Positions 60,181 to 64,000 of a stretch of 64,000 nucleotides of DNA are shown one piece after another. This stretch comes from Typha latifolia (taxonomy: Eukaryota; Streptophyta; Magnoliopsida; Poales; Typhaceae). The first letter of the stretch is position 1, and each line of letters opens with the position of its first letter. The notes under the pieces were generated by a model, which was given only the letters and a program-made list of their open reading frames with translations, did not search any database and had not been told where the DNA came from. The stretch is from the NCBI GenBank assembly GCA_019914945.1, contig CM034105.1:2542001-2606000 (forward strand), in the 5' to 3' direction. A program made the position numbers and the translations under genes.

Positions 60181-60739
60181 ACTATAAGATGAAGTTTGCC
60201 CGTTTTATTTCTTACTGTCTGTTTTGATTCCTATTAGTTTAGAAATGTCGTTTGGAGATAGGTGAATATGGTGGTTTCTATCCATAAATTTGTTCAAGTA
60301 CAGGGTGTCAATGTAAAATTGTTGGCGCGACTAACGATCTCCTAACGACGTCTCTTATTCCCTTCTACGCCCCATTGGTATTTCCGGCGCGAAGGGCATT
60401 TCGGGAAGAGGCTGGTGTCTCTGTGAAGTGGAGTGCAAGAAGAGGGACAAGCAGCGGTTTCTTTCCAAAGGAGCGGTTTCTGGAAAGTAAGAAAGAGAAA
60501 GTGAGTTTGGGATTTGAGGGGTGGGGGAGAAGAAGAAGAAGCGGCATTGAGGAATTTAGAGAGAGAGAGAGAGAGAATTAAGAGGCTTTTAATAACGCAG
60601 CGGCCCTCTGTTTGGCTTTCTCTTAATCGTGCTCCGCCGCTCCTTTAATGGAGTAATACTTTAAAGGCCCAGGAGTAGGATTTCGCGGTTTTACGAACCC
60701 AATAGAAAGCGATTTCTGCAAGCTTTGGAGAACTTCTCC

Positions 60740-63700
60740 ATGGAGAACGCGCCTATGGGGGCAGGTAAGAGAAAGAAGGTCCCTTTCTTCTTTTTTGGGC
60801 CTTTTTCTCACTTGGGTCTTGATGATTTTCTCTCTGTTCTGTTTCCTTCATTGTTTTTGGATCCTTTGGAATGGGCTTTGAAGGTTACGGAGGAGTGGAG
60901 AACCTTGATGAAGAGCTGTGGAGAGCATGCGCGGGGCCTTTGGTGGAAGTCCCCCGAGTTGGGGAGAGGGTCTTCTACTTTCCTCAGGGTCATATGGAGC
61001 AGGTGAGGGGCTTCTTCCCATGAAAGATCTCTATGCTCATGCCGTTGTTTCTATTAATTTAGGTGGTATTTCTTGGGTTTCTTGGTAGTTGCAAGCCTCG
61101 ACGAATCTGGAGGTGGATCAGCAAATTCCGCTCTTTAGTCTTCCTTCCAAGATTCTCTGCCGTGTTGTTGACATTCAGCTAAGGGTGAGTTATCATTTGT
61201 TCTCTTTCTTCTTATTCTTTTCTTTGAAGACTGAAGAGTTGTTTAATTGATAATCTTATGAATTTAATCCGTTACAGGCGGAGCCTGAAACGGATGAAGT
61301 CTATGCTCAGATTACTCTGCAACCAGAACCAGATGTAAGAGCCCAATTGATTTTTTGTTTTCCAATCTTGGGTTAACCTTTGTCACTGGAATATTTGTTC
61401 TTTGGTAAATTTTTTGTGGACTTACGGATGTAAAGGACCTGATTTTGACTTGAATTTGATAGCAAAATGAGCCTACGAGCCCTGACCCATGTCCTCCTGA
61501 ACGATGGAGGCCGACAGTCCAATCCTTCTGTAAGATTCTGACAGCTTCTGATACTAGTACTCATGGTGGCTTCTCTGTTCTTAGGAGACATGCCACAGAA
61601 TGCCTACCTCCACTAGTAAGTTTGCATCTTCTCCTTTTGTTCCTGTGGCATTCTGTAATCCTTTTATCTGGTATGTCAGGCTGGTCTTAATGTTCTCCTC
61701 AATTTTTAGGACATGTCGCAGCAGACCCCAACTCAAGAACTGGTTGCTAAGGATCTCCATAGATTTGAATGGAGATTCAAACATATATATAGAGGTAGAG
61801 TCTGATTCTCTTCTTGTTTCATATTTTTTTCTATATGAGTGAGGGCAAAAAGATTGTTCTCGCATGCAACAAACAATAATTGAATTAAAAAAAAATAGAC
61901 TAGCAACAATCAAGAGTACTTTGGAAAGTAATAGTTCATTTATCCCTGTTGATGGTGTAGGGCAACCACGGAGGCATCTGCTCACAACGGGATGGAGTAC
62001 TTTCGTCACTTCGAAGAGACTAGTTGCTGGGGATGCATTTGTATTTTTAAGGTTTTTGTTCTTGCAAGATAACATTGCCTTTCATACTCCTTTCTTATTG
62101 AATATAGTCCTCAAAGTAGTTAAGCGGCTCTGAGATCTGCAGAGTGTAAATTTAACAGGGGTGAGACTGGAGAGCTGCGTGTGGGGGTAAGGCGTCTTGA
62201 ACGCCAGCCAAGTACTATGCCAACGTCGGTGATATCAAGTCAGAGCATGCATCTTGGAGTGCTTGCAACTGCATCACATGCTGTTGCAACTCAAACCCTC
62301 TTCATGGTCTACTACAAGCCAAGGTTTGGAAAGGGATCATTGAATTGTAGTAAAGGATGAAGTATTATTTTTAGCATATTTGTTGCATTTTATTTCTTAA
62401 TGGCATTGTTTTACTGATCTCCATAAATCAGGACAAGTCAATTTATTATTGGTGTCAATAAGTACTTGGAAGCTGTTAAACATTCATTCATGTTGGGAAC
62501 GAGATTCACAATGAGATTTGAAGGCGAAGATGTTCCTGAGAAAAAGTAAAATGCTAATATTTGATCATATCTATTTTTCATTTAGTTTTATACTGAGTTC
62601 TTTAAATTCCTTATTAAATTTCTTTTAATGCTTATGTTCTCATAGATTTGGTGGATTTGGCTGTGCCTTATCTTGCAGGTTTTCTGGAACTATAGTTGGG
62701 ATTGGAGATATTTCTTCCCAGTGGGAAGGCTCTAAATGGAGATCACTGAAGGTTAATGAATTGCTATTTCTTTCCTCTGCCAGCTCAGTGTAGACATGCA
62801 CTTTCTACTAATGTATCCTCACTTATTCAGGTTCGATGGGATGAAGCCACAAACATTCCGCGGCCAGAGAAAGTTTCTCCATGGGATATTGAGCTACTCA
62901 ATGCCACTGCACCTGCTTTAAATGTTGCTCCGCCATTATTGACCAAGAACAAAAGGCCTAGACAGCAAACGGACATTACAGATTTGCAAGACCTTGGTAG
63001 ACTATATGATGCTCTCTTGTTTCTTTGATTATTTGGAATAGAGATAGAAATGATGTTGCTTCTAACCAGTTTCTTGTTTCTCATTTCTTTCTTGCAGCAG
63101 AACCTACTCCAGCATTCAGCTACTCAGGAATCTCACATGATTTAAGTCATTTAACTGCACTAAGTAGTACTGATGCCCACAACATGGAACCTCAAGTTGT
63201 CTGGTCGGGCATGCAGAATGGAAACAAGGGGAATGGTGTCATGGATGGTCCCAGCGCTCGTGATCCAGTAATATCGGATGGTTGCCCAAAGGATTGGCAT
63301 TCTCTGATCAGGAACCCATCATCTTCCTTGACAGATGTTTCTCTACATCTGTTTCCGCACATGAATGAAGAGACAAAGGTTCCTCCATGGCCAGTTATAT
63401 CCAGCTATACAGCTGAAGATACCACACTGAAGTTGTGCAATGGTGTAGAAGAACATAAGAAACCTGGGAGCATTAGCAGCACCTGCCGTCTTTTTGGGGT
63501 TGATTTAGTGAGTCATTCCCGCTGCACAGCTTCTGCTGAGAAGGCAAATGTGGCACCAACCGGCATATCGATTACTGGAACGGAAGATCCGCCAACCAGG
63601 GCAACTGGTTCTGTTGCAGAATCAGACCAGCTGTCAGGGCTATCAAAAGTGTCAAAAGAACAGAAGAGAGTTTCTCAGGAATATCCTAAGGAGGTTCAGA

Positions 63701-64000
63701 GTAAGCAGAATGGTTCGTCCAGAAGTCGCACCAAGGTATTAAAATAGTGAAAATTTGAGTGTAATCTCTTCGGCAGGCAGGAGGAGATGTTGTGAATGCT
63801 CTTAAGGTTAAGTTATATGAACTCCACACTGATATTTGGGTTGATTGACAGGTCCAGATGCAAGGTATTGCAGTTGGAAGAGCTGTTGATCTGACAAGTC
63901 TAGAGGGCTATGATGAATTGATAAGGGAACTAGAGCAGATGTTTGAGATTAAGGGAGAGCTTCAACACCGCGACAAATGGGATGTGGTCTTTACTGATGA
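60740..64000 (+). CDS. Auxin response factor (repressor-type, ARF9/11/18-like), truncated by the window end
   Basis: Thirteen exons are seen: 60740-60764, 60884-61002, 61089-61184, 61278-61334, 61463-61615, 61710-61794, 61961-62051, 62159-62323, 62432-62545, 62679-62751, 62831-62996, 63098-63735 and 63852 to the edge, giving 643 residues so far. [20 protein letters not shown] opens the dimerisation region. The B3 DNA-binding domain (about residues 120-225) has [31 protein letters not shown] and [20 protein letters not shown]. The Auxin_resp domain follows ([20 protein letters not shown] to SLKVRWDE). The middle region is Ser/Pro/Thr-rich and not Gln-rich, as in repressor ARFs. The PB1 domain begins in the last exon after [14 protein letters not shown] and is cut after about 50 residues. 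The ATG at 60740 is chosen because it gives [20 protein letters not shown]. Confidence 0.93.

Larger units (their letters stand above)
59161..60739. other. Tandem-repeat region and ARF promoter/leader
   Basis: The left part holds the 58-bp and ~267-bp arrays. From about 60190 the sequence becomes less AT-rich and contains the likely ARF promoter and 5' leader, including GA-rich tracts at about 60556-60577. There is no separate gene. Confidence 0.5.

Overview
This window is nuclear DNA of a flowering plant. Genes are split by GT-AG introns, spacers are AT-rich with many microsatellites ((GA)n, (CT)n, (TA)n, (TTA)n), and every recognised family is a plant family. Several exons (pectin methylesterase, GDSL lipase, glutaredoxin-like, ERF, DUF247) are strikingly GC-rich, mainly in third positions, against AT-rich surroundings. 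That contrast is typical of monocots, so a monocot is my best inference; the species cannot be read from the sequence.

Layout. 0.3-1.6 kb (-): DUF1442 protein. 3.65-5.5 kb (+): type-I pectin methylesterase with PMEI pro-region. 7.0-7.4 kb (+): small KIN/LEA-like stress protein behind a G-box/ABRE promoter. 8.8-11.1 kb (-): phosphatidylinositol 4-kinase gamma with two ubiquitin-like domains. 14.3-16.4 kb (+): GDSL lipase. 17.2-20.8 kb (-): SINAT-type RING E3 ligase. 21.9-23.2 kb (-): CNX3 (molybdenum cofactor), divergent from a small, probably plastid-targeted Cys/Gly protein of unknown function at 24.0-25.4 kb (+). 26.3-29.4 kb (-): DMS3-like protein of RNA-directed DNA methylation. 30.6-32.4 kb (+): SOUL haem-binding protein. 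35.5-37.3 kb (-): JAM-type bHLH (bHLH13/3/17 group). 44.1-45.1 kb (-): glutaredoxin-like protein with C-terminal CxxC clusters. 48.2-49.1 kb (+): DREB A-4 (TINY-type) ERF. 50.5-52.9 kb (+): divergent DUF247 protein. 60.7 kb to the right edge (+): auxin response factor, cut by the window end inside its PB1 region. Exon-intron structures were built by hand; all junctions used keep the reading frame and follow GT-AG.

The genes form no operon or cluster. They are an ordinary set of unrelated housekeeping, hormone and stress genes. The gene-poor stretches 37.3-44.1 kb and 52.9-60.7 kb hold microsatellites, two GC-rich islands each with three palindromic G-boxes, a 58-bp tandem array and a three-unit ~267-bp array. 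Between 32.9 and 34.7 kb lie a short relic of a type-I MADS-box gene and a long imperfect inverted repeat.

I found no convincing new multi-gene system. The most worthwhile leads are the uncharacterised plastid-type gene and its compact divergent promoter with CNX3, the G-box islands, the ~225-285 bp inverted-repeat hairpin, and the MADS relic.
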